Shown: positions 1-10,439 of the stretch, in pieces
Numbering within the stretch: position 1 is the stretch's first letter
How the letters are laid out: each line of letters begins with the position of its first letter
Assembly (NCBI RefSeq): GCF_022631235.3
Contig: NZ_CP093310.2
Coordinates: forward strand, 1,612,001-1,676,000
From: Psychrobacter raelei
GTDB taxonomy: Bacteria > Pseudomonadota > Gammaproteobacteria > Pseudomonadales > Moraxellaceae
Direction of reading: 5' to 3'
DNA: 64,000 nucleotides
The notes under the pieces: generated by a model
Databases searched by the model: none
Told to the model about the DNA's origin: nothing
What the model saw: the letters and a program-made list of their open reading frames with translations, nothing else
Translations under genes and position numbers: made by a program

Positions 1-3000
1 CCATCAGCATTAAACCACAGTCGGTGGTTTGGCGCGGTTGTTGTGTCGCCTGGGTATCGTACCGGGCGTCGCCAATGTGCTGTGGCTACGGTTTCGCCAT
101 TGATACGGTGCGGTTCCGTAGTTACCATTTGCGTCGGCAGTTGCGGTACGGCGTGCATCACCATTGGTGTCAATAGCAATATCTGAGCTGGCTGCGCTTT
201 ACCACTGATCGCGGTGCCATCGCTATACCAGTCGTGCTTCAGGCGGCTCCCATTAACATCACCGGAGCATCCAGCTGGCGTCCCTCTTCGTTTTGCACTT
301 ATCATGATTAATGATTGCTGAGTCCACTGTTACCATTGCGTCGGCGTTCCGTACTCTGGCGTGCCATCCCTTGGTTCATTACCAAGCTGCTGCGCTTCCG
401 CTGATCGGTGCCATCGTAATTACCACAGTCGGTGCGTTTGGCGCGGTGTCGTTGTGTCCCAGGCGTATCTGTACCGGCTCTCATCTTCATCGCCGTGGCG
501 CGTTTACTGTGCGGGCAGCTGAGTATCTACGCGTAGTTACCCGGTGCTGTGAATCGGCGTGCCACCATTGGTGTCTGTATATTGACTCTGCCTTTACCAC
601 TGATCGTGCCATCAGCATAATACAGTTCTTCGTGCGGTGTCGTTAGTGTCGCCTGAGGCGGTATCTGTACCTGGCGCGCTCGCCATCTTGCTTGGCGCTA
701 CGGTTTCGCCATTGATAATGCAGCTGTACATGGTTACCATTTGTCGGCGTTACCGTGTAATCTGGCGTGCCATCCTGGTGTCAATAGTATGAGCTGGCTG
801 CACCACTGATCGTGCCATCAGCATTAATTACCACAGTCGGTGTTCGGTTGTCGTTGTGTCAGCGGTATCGACCATCTCCATCTTCATCTCTGTGGCGCTT
901 ACGGTTTCGCCATTGATAAGCGGTGCAGCGAGGTATCCACACTGTAGTTACCATTTGCGTCGGCAGTTGCTCAGTAATCGCGCCATCCATTGGTGCGTCA
1001 CCAGGGTATCTGTACCGGCCGCGCATCTTCATCGTTGCTGCGCTTACGTTTCGCCATTATGCGTGCAGCTGATATCTACGCTGTAGTTACCTGCGTCGGC
1101 ATTCGTGTAATCTGGCGTGCCATCACCATTGGTCATAGTAATACTGCGGCTGCGCTACCCGTCGCGGTGCCATCAGTAATTAACACAGTCGGTTCGGCGC
1201 GGTGTCGTTGTGTCGCCTGAGGCGGTATCGTGGCGCTCGCCATCTTCATCGTTGCTGTGCGACGTTTCGCCATTGATAGCACTGTTCTGGTTACCATTAG
1301 CGTCGCGGTTCTGTAATCGGCGTGCATCATGGTGTCAATAGCAATATCTGAGCCTGGCTGCTTTCGCTGATCGCGTGCTCAGCATAACAGTCGTGCGTTT
1401 GCGGCGTTATGTCCAGGTATCTGTCCGGCGCTGTGCCAACTGTGCGCTTACGGTTCGCATAAGCGAGCGTCACGCGTGTTCATTAGCGTCGTTCTCTGGC
1501 CATCCCATTGTTCATAGCAATCTGAGCCTGGTGGCACCGCTGATCGCGGTGCCATCAGCATTAATTACCACAGTCGGTGCGTTTGGCGGGTCGTTAGGTA
1601 CAGAGCGGTACTGCCGGCGCGCTCGTGCATCTTCATCGGTTGCTGGCGCTTACGGTTTCATATAAGCGTGCAGCTGATATCCCGTAGTTACCATTGCGTC
1701 GGTTACCGTAATCTGGCGTGCCATCACCATTGGTGTCAATAGCAATATCGACTCGCTTCCGCTGATCGCGTCTGCATTAATCACCCATCGGTGCGTTTGG
1801 CGCGTGTTAGTGTCACCGAGGCGATGTACCTGGCGCTCGTGCCACTTCATCGTGCTATGGCGCTACGGTTTGCCATTGATAAGCGGTGCAGCTGTAACTG
1901 TAGTTACCATTTGCGTCGGTTGCTGTAATCGGCGTATCCTTGGTGTCAATAGTAATATCTGAGCTGGCGCGCTACCACTGATCGCGGCCATCGCATTATA
2001 CACAGTTGCGTTTGCGGTGTGTTAGTGTCACCAGAGGATTAGGCGCGCTCTGCCATCTTCAGGTTGCTGTGGCGCTACGGTGCCATTGATAAGCGGTGCG
2101 TGGGTATCTCGCTGTGCCTTAGCGTCGGCGTTACCGTAATCTGGCGTCCATCACCATTGGTGTCAATGCTATCAGCGGTGCTTTACCCGATCGCGGTGCC
2201 ATCGCATTTAACAGTCGGTGCGTTGGCGTTGTTGTCGCTGAGCGTATCACTGGCACGCTCTGCATCTTCATCGGTGCTGTGGCGCTTGGTTCGCCATTGA
2301 TGCGGCGCTGAGGTATCCACACTGTGTTCCATTGCGTCGGCAGTGCTGTGTAATCTGGCGTGCCATCCATTGGTTCTAGTAATATCTGAGCCGTGCTTTC
2401 CAGATCGCGGTGCCATCGCATTAATTACCACAGTCGTGCTTCGGTGGTGTCGTTAGTGTCGCGGTATCTGTGGCGCGCTCGTGCCATCTTCATCTTGCTG
2501 TGGCGCTTACTTCGCCATTGATAAGCGGTGCACTGGATACCTTTGCGTCGGCGGTTACCGTGTAATCTGGCGTGCCACCATTGGTGTCAGCAATATCGAG
2601 CCTGCTGCGCTTTACCACTGATCGCGTGCATCAGCATTATTACCACAGCGGTGCGTTTGGCGCGGTTCGTTAGTTCACCAGGGCGGTATCTGCCGCGCTC
2701 GTGCCTCTTCATCGTTGTGGCGCTTACGGTTTCGCCATTGATGTGCGTATCGCTGTGTCATTATCGGCAGTTGTGTATCTGGCGTGCATCCCATTGGTGT
2801 CAATAATATCGACCTGCTTTACCACGATCGCGGTGCCACAGCATTATTACAGTCGGTGCTTCGGGCGGTGTCGTTGTGTCGCTGACGTACCGGCTCTTGC
2901 ATCTTCATCGTTGCGCTTACGGTTTCGCCATTGATAAGCGGTCGACAGCTGTATTACCATTAGCGTCGGCGTACCGACTGGCGTGCCATCACCATTGGTG

Positions 3001-6000
3001 TCAATGTAATATCGCCTGGCTGCGCTTTACCGCTGATCGCGGTGCCATCAGCATTAATTACAGTCGTGCTTCAGGCGCGGTGTCGTTGGTCGCCAGGCGG
3101 ATCTGACCTGGCGCGCTCGTGCCATCTTCATCGGTCTGGGCCTTACGGTTTCGCCAGTGTGGCTGGGATCCGCTGTGTTACCATTAGCGTCGCGTTACCG
3201 TGTAACTGGCGGCCATCACCTGGTGTCAATAGAATTCGAGCCGGCTGCTTTACCGCTGATCGCGGTGCCATCAGCTACCACAGTCGGTGCGTTTGGCGCG
3301 GTTCGTTAGTTCACCAGAGCGGTATCTGTCCCTGGCGCGCTCTGCCTTCATCTGCTTGGCGCTCGGTTCGCCATTGATGCGCAGCTGGTATCACGCTGGT
3401 TACCATGCGTCGGCGGTTCCGTGTAATCTGGCGTGCCATCACCATTGGTCAATAGCAATATCTGAGGGCTGCGCTTTCCGTGATCGCGGTGCCGTAATAC
3501 ACATCGGTGCGTTTGGCGCGGTGTCGTTGTGTCGAGGTATGTTGGCCTCGTGCCATCTTCATCGGTGCTGGCGCCGGTTCGCCTTGATAAGCGGTCGCTG
3601 TATCCCTGAGTTACCATTTGCGTCGGCAGTGCTGATCGGCGTGCCATCTTGGTGTCAATAGTAATATCGACTGGCGCGCTTTACCACTGATCGCGGTGCC
3701 ATCAGCTTACAGTCGTGGTTTCGGTGTCGTTTTACCAGAGGGTGCCTGGCGCGCTCGTGCCATCAGTGCTGTGCGCTTGGTTTCGCCATTGATAGGTGCA
3801 GCTGAGGTATTACGCTGTGTTCCATAGCGTCGGCAGTTACCGACGGCGTGCCATCACCATGGTGTCAGAATATCTGAGCTGGCGCTTACCCTGATCGCGG
3901 TGCCATCGCATTAATTCCATGGTTGTGGGCTGTCGTTAGTGTGCCTGAGGCGGTATCGTACCTGGTCTCATCTTCATCGGTTGCTGTGGCGCTTGGTTTC
4001 GCCGTGCGGTGAGCTGAGTCCCGTATTCCATTTGGTCAGCGGTTCGTGTTCGCGTCCATCACGGTGCAATGGCAATCTGAGCCTGGTTTCCCGATCGCGG
4101 TGCATCAGCTTTCACATGGTGCTTCAGGCGCGGTGTCGTTGTTCGCCGGGCGGTATCGACCGCTCGTGCCTTCATCGGCGGCGCTTGGTTTCGCCATTGT
4201 AAGCGCACGATCTACCAGTTACCATTAGCTCGTGTATCTGGCGATCCCAGGTGATACAGGCCGTGTTTCCGTGATGGTGCCATCGCATTAATTACCACAG
4301 TCGGTGCGTTTGGCGCGGTGTCGTTGTGTCCCAGAGGCGGTATCTCCCTGGCGCGCTCGTGCCATCTTCATCGGTTGCTGTGGCGCGGTTCGCCTGTGGG
4401 CAGCTGAGTATCTACGCGTTACCATTAGCGTGCGGCGACGCGCCCGGTGTTGAATATCAGCCTGGCTGCTTTCCGCTGATCGCGGTGTGCTTACCACAGT
4501 CGTCGGTGTGTTGTGTCACCAGAGGCGGATCTCCCCTGGCCTCTTCATCGGTTTGGCGCTAGTTCATTGATCTAGCTGGGTATCCCACGAGTTACCCGTC
4601 CGGCGTGTAATCGGCGTGCCATCCCTGGTGTCATAATATCGCAGCTGCGCTTTACCCTGATCGCGTGCCCAGCATTAATTACAGTCGGTGCGTTTGGCGG
4701 GTGTCGTTAGTGTCCAGAGGCGTATCTCGGCGCTCGCATCTTCATCTTGCTGTGCGCACGGTTTCATTGATAAGCGGTGCAGCTGATTCCGTGTTACCTT
4801 GCGTCGGCACTGGTATCGGCGTGCCCAATTGTGTCAATATCTGAGCTGCGCTACCGATGCGCCATCAGCATTAATTAACACAGTCGTCTTCACGTTCGTT
4901 GTTCGCCGGCGGATGTACCTGGCGCTCTGCCCTTCATCGTTGGCGCTTACGGTTTCATGATAAGCGCAGCGAGATCCACAAGCCATTAGCGTCGGCGGTT
5001 ACGTGTAATTGGTGCCATCACCATGGTGTCATAGCAATATCTGGCTGCGCTCGCGATCGCGGTGCATCACACAGTCGGTGCGTTTGGCGCGGTGTCGTTA
5101 GTGTCGCCTGAGGCGTATCTGTACCTGGCGCTCGTGCCATCTTCATCGGTTGCTGTGGCGCTTACGGTTTCGCCATTGATATGCGCTGAGTATCCACTGT
5201 AGTTACCTTGTCGGCAGTTGCGGTATCTGGCGCCATCACCATGGTGTCAATGTAATATCTGAGCCTGGCGTACCCTGATCGGTGCCATCAGCATTATACC
5301 ACGTCGTGGTGCGGTGTCGTTAGTCGCCGGGCGTATCTGTACGGCACGCTGTGCCATTTCATCTTGCTGTGGCCACGGTTCATTGATAAGCGGTGCAGCT
5401 GAGGTATCCACACTGTAGTTACCATTTGCGTCGGCGTTGTGTATCTGGCGTCCATCACCATTGTAATAATATCGAGCCTGGCTGCGCCCGATCGCGGTGC
5501 CATCAGCATTAATTACCACAGTCGGTGCGTTTGGCGCGTGTCGAGTGTCACCAGAGGCGGATCTGTACCGGCGCGTCGTGCCATCTTCATCAGTTGCTGT
5601 GGCGCTTGGTTTCGCCATTGATAGCGGTGCGCTAGTATCCACACTAGTTACCATTAGCGTCGAGTTGTGTAATCGGCGTGCCATCACCGTGTCAATATCT
5701 GAGCCTGGCTGCGCTTTACCACTGATCGCGGTGCCATCGGCATTAATTACCACAGTCGGTGCTTCAGGTGCGGTGTCGTTAGTGTCGCGAGGCGGTATGC
5801 CTGGCGCCGTGCCTCTTCATCTGCTGTGCGCTTACGGTTTCGCCATTGATAAGCGGTGCGCTGTATCCACTATTTTGCGTCGCGGCTGATCTGGCGTGCC
5901 ATCACCATTGGTGTCAATATATCTGGCGCGCGCTTTACCACTGATCGCGGTGCCATCAGCATTTACACAGTCGTGCTTCAGGTGCGTGCGTTAGTGTGCC

Positions 6001-7540
6001 GAGGCGGATCTGCCGGCGCTCGTGCCATCTTCATCGGTTGCTGTGGCGCTTACGGTTTCGCCATTGAGTAAGCGTGCGCTGAGGTATCCCTGGTTACATA
6101 GCGTCGGGTTGCTATTGCGCCATCACCATTGGTGTCAATAATATCTGAGCCTGCTGCGCTACCCTGATCGCGTGCCATCAGCTTATACATCGTGCTGGTG
6201 CGGTGTCGTTAGTGTCGCCGGGGGTATCGACGGCGCTCGTGCCATCTTCATCTGCTGTGGCGCTTCGGTTTCGCCATTATAAGCGGTCGCTGAGGTATCC
6301 ACACTGTAGTTCATTAGCGTCGGCAGTTGCTGTCGGCTGCCATCCATGTTCAATAGTAATTTCTTTACCACTGATCGCGGTCATCACATTAATTACAGTC
6401 GGTGCTTCAGGTGCGGTGTCGTTGGTCGCTGACGGTATTGATGGCGCCGTGCCATCTTCATCTTGCTGTGGCGCTTACGGTTTCGCCATTGATGGGTGTA
6501 TCTACGCAGTTACCAGGTCGGCAGTTGCTGAATCGGCGCCCACTGGTGTCAGTAATATCTGGCCTGGCTGCGCTTTACCACTGATCGCGGTATCGCATTA
6601 TAAGTCGTGCTTCAGGTGCGGTGTCGTTAGTGTCGCCTGAGGCGGTACTGTACCGGCGCTCGTGCCATCTTATTTGCGGGCGCTACGGTTCGCCATTGAT
6701 AAGCAGCGAGGTATCTCGCTGTAGTTACCATTGCGTCGCATTGCTGATCTGGCGTGCCATCCTGGTGTCAATGTAATACTGACCGGGCGCTTCCAGATCG
6801 CGGTGCCATCGCATATACCACAGTCGGTGCTTCAGGTGCGGTGTCGTTAGTGTCGCCGAGGCGGTATCACCTGGCGCGCTCGTGCCATCTTCATCGGTTG
6901 CTGTGGCGCTTACGGTTTCGCCATTGATAAGCGGTGCAGCTGAAGGTATCTACGCTGTAGTTACCATTAGCGTCGGCAGTTGCTGTGACTGGCGTGCCTC
7001 TGGTGTCAATAGTAATATCGACCTGGCTGCGCTTTACCGATCGCGGTGCCATCAGCTTACAGTCGTGCTTCAGGCGGCTCCCATAACATCACCAGGATCC
7101 GCTGCCACTGGTGCCATCTTCATCGGGCTGTGGCGCTTACGGTTTCGCCATTATAAGCGGTGCACTGAGTATCCCACAGTTACCATTAGCGTGAGTTGCT
7201 GTGATCGGCGTGCCATCACCAGGTGTCAATACAATCTGACCTGGCTGCGCTTTACCACTGATCGCGGTGCCATCAGCATTAATTACCACAGTCGGTGCTT
7301 CAGTGCGGTGTCGTTAGTGTCGCCTGAGGCGGTATCTGTCCCTGGCGCGCTCGTGCCATCTTCATCGGTTGCTGTGGCGCTTACGGTTTCGCCATTGATA
7401 AGCGGTGCAGCTGAGGTATCTACGCTGTAGTTACCATTAGCATCGGCAGTTGCTGTGTAATCTGGCGTGCCATCACCATTGGTGTCAATAGCAATATCTG
7501 AGCCTGGCTGCGCTTTACCACTGATCGCGGTGCCATCAGC
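1..7540 (-). repeat. Ig-like tandem repeat array of giant adhesin, 264-bp unit, densely damaged
   Basis: About 35 tandem copies of one unit cross this stretch. The one nearly complete copy (7276-7539) spans 263 bp and needs one extra base at about 7303 to make 264 bp, or 88 residues. On the minus strand each unit encodes an Ig-like module starting near APTVVINADG, with a DTNGDGTPDY segment that resembles a calcium-binding loop, and ending near SGDTNDTAP. Left of about 7300 the landmarks recur only every 200-220 bp, so roughly a fifth of each unit is missing in scattered 1-4 base gaps, and no reading frame survives long. The rest of the window shows no such damage. I read this as one continuous adhesin gene whose repeats are badly represented in this record; real decay is the alternative. 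The array continues past the left edge. Confidence 0.9.
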
Positions 7541-8668
7541 ATTAATTACCACAGTCGGTGCGTTTGGTGCATCACTATCCACAGGCTGATCTACTGGCGT
7601 AACTGGTGGCACGGTCACTTCATTCACGTCATCAGCGCGGGTTTGTAATTGCGCTTTTTCAACACTCTCTGGTAGCGCATCAACCGCCTCTTGGGCCGCG
7701 TCTTTGGTGCGGGCAACTTCCGCGTTGGCCGCTACAATCGCATCCGCTTCTGCTTGTGAGATGATGCCATCGGCATTAGCGTCTGTCAGTAGCTGCTCAG
7801 CTTGCGCCTCAGCTGCTTCAGCTTGGGCCAGTAAGTCTTGGGCAGCAGTGGTATCTACAGGCTGATCGACTGGCGTAACTGGTGGCACGGTTACTTCATT
7901 CACGTCATCAGCGCGGGTTTGTAGCTGCGCTTTTTCAACACTCTCTGGTAGCGCATCAACTGCCTCTTGGGCCGCATCTTTGGTGCGGGCAACTTCTGCG
8001 TTTGCTTCTACGATCGCATCGGCTTCTGCTTGGCTAATCACGCCATCTTCAGCAGCAGCGGCTAATAGCTGCTCAGCTTGCGCCTCAGCTGCTTCAGCTT
8101 GGGCAATAAGATCACGTGCAATTATGATATTATCAGGCTCTGTCACTGGAGGGACACTTGATCCGCCACTACCACCATTATTGGATAAGGCAGCACCGAC
8201 AATACCGACACCTGCCAAACCAACAAGCCAAGGCATGGCATTAAAACCTTCTACATCACCCGCACTTACCCACCAAGGCGTAACTTGATGTTCACCACCT
8301 AATGCCTGGCCCTCGATATTTCCAGATTCTAATTCAGTAACGTAATCTGCCACTTCACCAGAATCTGGAATGTAGTAATAATAGCCCCCATCTTCTGCTA
8401 AGCCGATTAACGCACTTTGAGGATAGTCATAAAAGCCCTCAATGATTAAGTCACTACTTTCACCGTCATCCTCCATAGAAACATGAAGATCATCACCCAC
8501 ACGTTTGGTCACAATGTGATTAGGGGCACGGCCCATTGCTTTATCAAATAATTCATAATTGGCATTTTGTACAGCACGAATGACTGTGGGCTTACCATCT
8601 TGAGTGATGATGTTATGTTCAGCGATAGTTTGTGTGGCATTGTTTACTTTTACGATAATATTTTTCAT
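7283..8668 (-). CDS. Giant BapA-like surface adhesin, readable N-terminal part
   Basis: Readable start of a very long repetitive surface protein, probably a biofilm adhesin exported by type I secretion. Residues 1-140 form a compact domain like the prefix domain of BapA-family adhesins. A hydrophobic glycine-rich segment (about 145-162) and a Gly/Ser linker follow. Two near-identical helical modules lie at about 184-271 and 274-363, each ending in VPPVTPVDQPVD. The first 88-residue Ig-like repeat begins near 368. The frame is lost at about 7303, where one G appears to be missing from the linker codon series (TAPEAP); after that only frame fragments exist. The ATG at 8666-8668 has an AGGA-type ribosome site five bases upstream. 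The gene starts 85 bp after the OmpA-like lipoprotein on the same strand, so co-transcription is likely. The family assignment is from overall architecture; the C-terminal secretion signal is outside the window. Confidence 0.8.
   Translation of the reverse strand: MKNIIVKVNNATQTIAEHNIITQDGKPTVIRAVQNANYELFDKAMGRAPNHIVTKRVGDDLHVSMEDDGESSDLIIEGFYDYPQSALIGLAEDGGYYYYIPDSGEVADYVTELESGNIEGQALGGEHQVTPWWVSAGDVEGFNAMPWLVGLAGVGIVGAALSNNGGSGGSSVPPVTEPDNIIIARDLIAQAEAAEAQAEQLLAAAAEDGVISQAEADAIVEANAEVARTKDAAQEAVDALPESVEKAQLQTRADDVNEVTVPPVTPVDQPVDTTAAQDLLAQAEAAEAQAEQLLTDANADGIISQAEADAIVAANAEVARTKDAAQEAVDALPESVEKAQLQTRADDVNEVTVPPVTPVDQPVDSDAPNAPTVVINADGTAISGKAQPGSDIAIDTNGDGTPDYTATADANGNYSVDTSAAPLINGETVSATATDEDGTSAPGTDTASGDTNDTALKHRLW
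7580..8119 (-). repeat. Tandem pair of about 270-bp helical modules in the adhesin
   Basis: Two direct repeats, 7580-7849 and 7850-8119, encode alanine/glutamate-rich helical modules that are nearly identical except around the loop after EQLL. The copy nearer the repeats has a loop D296-x-N298-x-D300-G-x-I303-x-x-x-E307, which fits an EF-hand calcium loop. The N-terminal copy keeps only part of it (AAAEDGVISQAE). Unlike the Ig-like repeats to the left, both copies are in perfect frame. Confidence 0.8.
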
Positions 8669-8753
8669 GCTTTTCCTAATAGGTATTAAATAGTTCTTCT
8701 AGATGTTAAATTGTTTTAAATTAAGACGGTCAATAAAGTAAGTGGTTAATAAA

Positions 8754-9737
8754 CTACTGACTAATGATGGCAACGACCCGGCGATTCTCTTGGCGACCTT
8801 GCTCTGTATCATTAGTTGCAACAGGACGTGACTCACCATAGCCTTGAGCCATCAAGCGCTGACTACTGATCCCATATTGATTAACCATTTTGTCTTTGAC
8901 CGCTTGAGCACGCTGCTCAGACAGTCTCTGATTATAAGCGGCATTGCCTTTACTATCCGTGTGCCCTTCTAACACAGCAGTAACCTCAGGATGTTGTCTC
9001 ATAAAATCAACAACTGCTTCTATTTTTTGAGAATAAGAGGATCGAATATTGGCGCTGTCAAAATCAAATAGGACATCAAGCTTAATGGGTTGATTGACAA
9101 CAATGGGTTCTGGCGAGATATCTGTAGGTGTTGGTGCAGGCTGAGCAACTGGCTGACAATTGTTTTGTACCACGCGGCTAATTTGGTGGGTTTGTTCCGG
9201 TAGGTTTTGTAGCATAGAGATTGCGGTTGCATCATCTATTGGTTGAGCGATAGGTAGGCTGGTTCGTTGATCAATAATGACTTGATAATAATAAGTTTTC
9301 TTGGGCTGTAAGGTTTCAACTGAAGCGGTATTATTTAAATAATTGGTTTTGCTACGAGTTATTTCTGTACTCAAATTATGACGCCCAGTGCACACAATAG
9401 ACTGTGAGTATTGACCAGGCTGCAAGCTTGTCTGAAAACGATCATCAATACCGATATTAATGCTGCCTTGGTAATCTTCTCTTAGATTTACTACGTCATC
9501 AGCCTGACGAAAAACCACAATTCGGCTTTGATAACGGCTTAAGTCTGAGTTATTAGGCACACTAAAAAGATCGCCCTTTTTCTCCCAATGCACATTATTA
9601 ATATAGCGACTACTACTATTATTAGCACTATTCACTGCCGACGTTGTGTCATGTGAATTGAAGTTAGGGAAGGTTTGACAGCCACTTAACGTAATCGCTG
9701 CGAATAAAGAAGACAGTATGAGGGGGTTTAGATTCAT
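8754..9737 (-). CDS. OmpA-family outer-membrane lipoprotein
   Basis: 327-residue lipoprotein. Residues 1-20 are a lipoprotein signal ending in the lipobox LSGC, so Cys20 would be lipidated. The middle (about 30-200) is of unknown fold. After a proline-rich linker, residues about 218-327 form an OmpA-like peptidoglycan-binding domain with the start DVLFDFDSANI, the core LEGHTDSKGNAAYN and the LSEQRAQAVKD helix. It should anchor in the outer membrane and bind the cell wall. It lies directly upstream of the giant adhesin on the same strand with an 85-bp spacer, and OmpA-type lipoproteins often accompany large type I-secreted adhesins. That partnership is an inference. A candidate -10 box lies about 125 bp upstream. 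Confidence 0.88.
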   Translation of the reverse strand: MNLNPLILSSLFAAITLSGCQTFPNFNSHDTTSAVNSANNSSSRYINNVHWEKKGDLFSVPNNSDLSRYQSRIVVFRQADDVVNLREDYQGSINIGIDDRFQTSLQPGQYSQSIVCTGRHNLSTEITRSKTNYLNNTASVETLQPKKTYYYQVIIDQRTSLPIAQPIDDATAISMLQNLPEQTHQISRVVQNNCQPVAQPAPTPTDISPEPIVVNQPIKLDVLFDFDSANIRSSYSQKIEAVVDFMRQHPEVTAVLEGHTDSKGNAAYNQRLSEQRAQAVKDKMVNQYGISSQRLMAQGYGESRPVATNDTEQGRQENRRVVAIISQ

Positions 9738-9862
9738 TTATTTTTCTCTATGAATGGAGTAATCAAAAGGTGATGTTGATGATATTAGAGTTATATTGAC
9801 AGTCGCTTAATCAGCTGTTGTTTAGCGGCTAGAAAGATGAGTTAACAAGCTCGGTTGAATTT

Positions 9863-9868
9863 ATTATA
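9863..9868 (-). promoter_or_regulatory. Candidate -10 box for the OmpA lipoprotein/adhesin unit
   Basis: On the minus strand this reads TATAAT, about 125 bp upstream of the lipoprotein start. No good -35 hexamer lies 17 bp upstream; a TTGAAT sits only 14 bp away. Weak support. Confidence 0.3.
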
Positions 9869-10288
9869 GAAAATACGCGGTTATTCAAAATGAATGACAC
9901 AATATAAAATCTGTCAAAAACAAGAGGTATTGAAAAAAATCAGAATCCACTGGCTTACTTAAGCCTTCTAGCAAACATATTAAAGTTGAAGGCAACCTAA
10001 ATATTGGCTCTACTTTTAGTTATATAATTGTATAATACTAAAATAATCTATGATTACAATATTTTATTAGCATTCATAAGAAAAATTAAACATATATCTT
10101 ATACTTTAAAAGAATTGAAACTATTTAGAAAAATAACATTACTTAAAAAAAACATTATAAAAACTATATAGAATTAATTAAAAAAGCATTGTAGGTAATA
10201 AAACTACAGAAAATTATAAGAAAAATTACATGGCGCTATTGCCTGAATTAAGAGATATAGGCAAGATGATGCGTCTTTAATTTAGTTA
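9869..10288. other. AT-rich intergenic region, no gene seen
   Basis: Between the OmpA lipoprotein 5' side and the hairpins near the carboxypeptidase gene. Very AT-rich with long A runs. I see no open frame with a plausible ribosome site and no RNA gene. It probably holds upstream regulatory sequence for the adhesin unit. Confidence 0.5.
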
Positions 10289-10325
10289 ACACAGAGTTTT
10301 GAACGCCCTCTTCAAAATTCTGTGT
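10289..10325. repeat. 15-bp inverted repeat (hairpin)
   Basis: ACACAGAGTTTTGAA at 10289-10303 pairs with TTCAAAATTCTGTGT at 10311-10325 with one mismatch across a 7-base loop. There is no T run on either side, so it is not a typical terminator. Role unknown. Confidence 0.6.
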
Positions 10326-10331
10326 CATTCC

Positions 10332-10420
10332 CATGAAATATTCAAAACAGCAGGATTTTATAGCGACTTACGATAAAAAAAGCCTTCCAAGCTAAGCTTA
10401 GAAGGCTTGAATATTTCATG
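10332..10420. repeat. Perfect 14-bp inverted repeat flanking the terminator
   Basis: CATGAAATATTCAA at 10332-10345 is the exact reverse complement of 10407-10420. The arms enclose the intrinsic terminator of the carboxypeptidase gene, so RNA across this stretch could fold into a larger nested hairpin. Confidence 0.6.
10374..10409 (-). terminator. Intrinsic terminator of the M14 carboxypeptidase gene
   Basis: On the minus strand the stem AAGCCTTC/GAAGGCTT is followed by a run of T. It lies about 30 bp after the stop codon. Confidence 0.85.
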
Positions 10421-10439
10421 AACAACTTAGGATAATAAA

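Noticed and set aside
1..7300. Regular repetition suggestive of a CRISPR array
   Set aside because: The unit is about 264 bp, has no spacer/repeat division, and translates as an Ig-like module.
311..7430. Many open frames of 60-182 codons on both strands across the left 7.4 kb
   Set aside because: They are by-products of the damaged adhesin repeats. Plus-strand ones are antisense, and minus-strand ones are short frame fragments of one gene.
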